Positions 5,982-6,265 of a stretch of 6,265 nucleotides of DNA are shown here, piece after piece; positions within the stretch are counted from its first letter, which is position 1; every line of letters begins with the position of its first letter. Origin of the DNA: JAAYKS01 sp964479435 (GTDB lineage Bacteria; Bacillota; Clostridia; Saccharofermentanales; UBA5734); assembly GCA_964479435.1 (NCBI GenBank), contig CAYZME010000097.1, positions 1 to 6,265 of the forward strand. The letters are read 5' to 3'. The notes beneath the pieces were generated by a model that saw nothing but the letters and a program-made list of their open reading frames with translations, did no database searches and was not told where the DNA came from. The translations under genes and the position numbers were made by a program.

Positions 5982-6265
5982 TCTGTACCCATTCATCGCG
6001 GGACCACAGTGCGCGACCGTGTCAGCCTCAAAGAAACCGGGCTCTTTTTCTACTTCATCGCCTGCTTTACGGATCTGGATGGAGTTGCGCAGCAAAGCGC
6101 CTGGTTTGGTCGTGCAAATGCCTTTGAGCCTGAGTCTGTGCCTTTGTGTTTGGAGATAGCGGTCGACCGTATCCGCTCTGTGCCAAGCGTTGGACCCGGC
6201 GGTAGAATCATTCCGGAATCGACCTGTCGAACGACATGACCCTTTTCTAATCGCGGATGCGATCT
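5982..6265 (-). pseudogene. Remnant of a DDE transposase/integrase (rve-type catalytic core), truncated at both ends of what is visible
   Basis: Read on the minus strand with codons starting at plus positions divisible by three, the frame is open from the right edge. It contains TVDRYLQTQRHRLRLKG, then KPGALLRNSIQIRKAGDE, then EPGFFEADTVAHCGP. This matches my recollection of a widespread transposase family with the pattern KPG.LL...IPIR....W....PGF.E.D.VAHCG. The Asp at plus 6021-6023 would be the first residue of the DDE triad. Resemblance ends near GPAMNGY (plus 5985-6002), directly against the stop codon of the plus-strand lipoprotein, so the rest of the catalytic domain is missing. Upstream of TVDRYL the frame no longer resembles the family. 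A shift to another frame (VQRLAQS) around 6174-6177 suggests a small deletion. No terminal inverted repeat is visible. No intact plus-strand gene is supported in this stretch. Confidence 0.72.

Noticed and set aside
6009..6239. Plus-strand open frame of 76 codons after the lipoprotein
   Set aside because: It overlaps the minus-strand transposase remnant and has no ribosome site or family resemblance.

Overview
This window looks like a fragment of a metagenome-assembled, moderately GC-rich, Gram-positive chromosome, most likely a Clostridia-type Firmicute. The pointers are an LCP-family wall-polymer ligase, lipoproteins with classical lipoboxes, strong Shine-Dalgarno sites used with GTG and TTG starts, and long Thr/Pro/Ser linkers on exported proteins. 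The taxonomic call is inference only. All intact genes lie on the plus strand.

Layout. (1) Positions 3-938 hold the C-terminal part of a LytR-CpsA-Psr (LCP) protein that runs in from the left edge. (2) Positions 946-2521 hold a PP2C-type Ser/Thr phosphatase fused to one membrane span and a mucin-like Thr/Pro/Ser tail. This gene is interrupted at 1506-1620 by an assembly artefact: about 105 bases that read like a proteobacterial adenylosuccinate synthetase (purA) fragment, followed by ten Ns. Cutting the sequence at a shared GGG restores one continuous 485-residue frame. (3) Positions 2668-5217 hold a complete ABC importer operon of the nitrate/sulfonate/taurine/thiamine-precursor type: a substrate-binding lipoprotein, a permease and an ATPase. 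A candidate extended -10 promoter lies in front of it, and a perfect 40-bp palindrome lies at the start of the permease gene. (4) Positions 5304-5981 hold a small lipoprotein of NTF2-like appearance with a TTG start. (5) Positions 5982-6265 hold, on the minus strand, the broken remnant of a DDE-type transposase/integrase that begins directly after the lipoprotein stop codon.

How the genes fit together. The LCP and phosphatase genes are 7 bases apart and probably cotranscribed, which suggests envelope polymer attachment linked to protein dephosphorylation. The importer genes follow the usual order, with a 4-base stop/start overlap between permease and ATPase. The transported substrate cannot be read from the sequence. 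The trailing lipoprotein has the same orientation and may be part of the same transcript. No convincing new multi-gene system is visible. The most notable points are the chimeric insert at the gap, the 40-bp palindrome, the altered metal-site motif and unusual architecture of the phosphatase, and the transposase scar.
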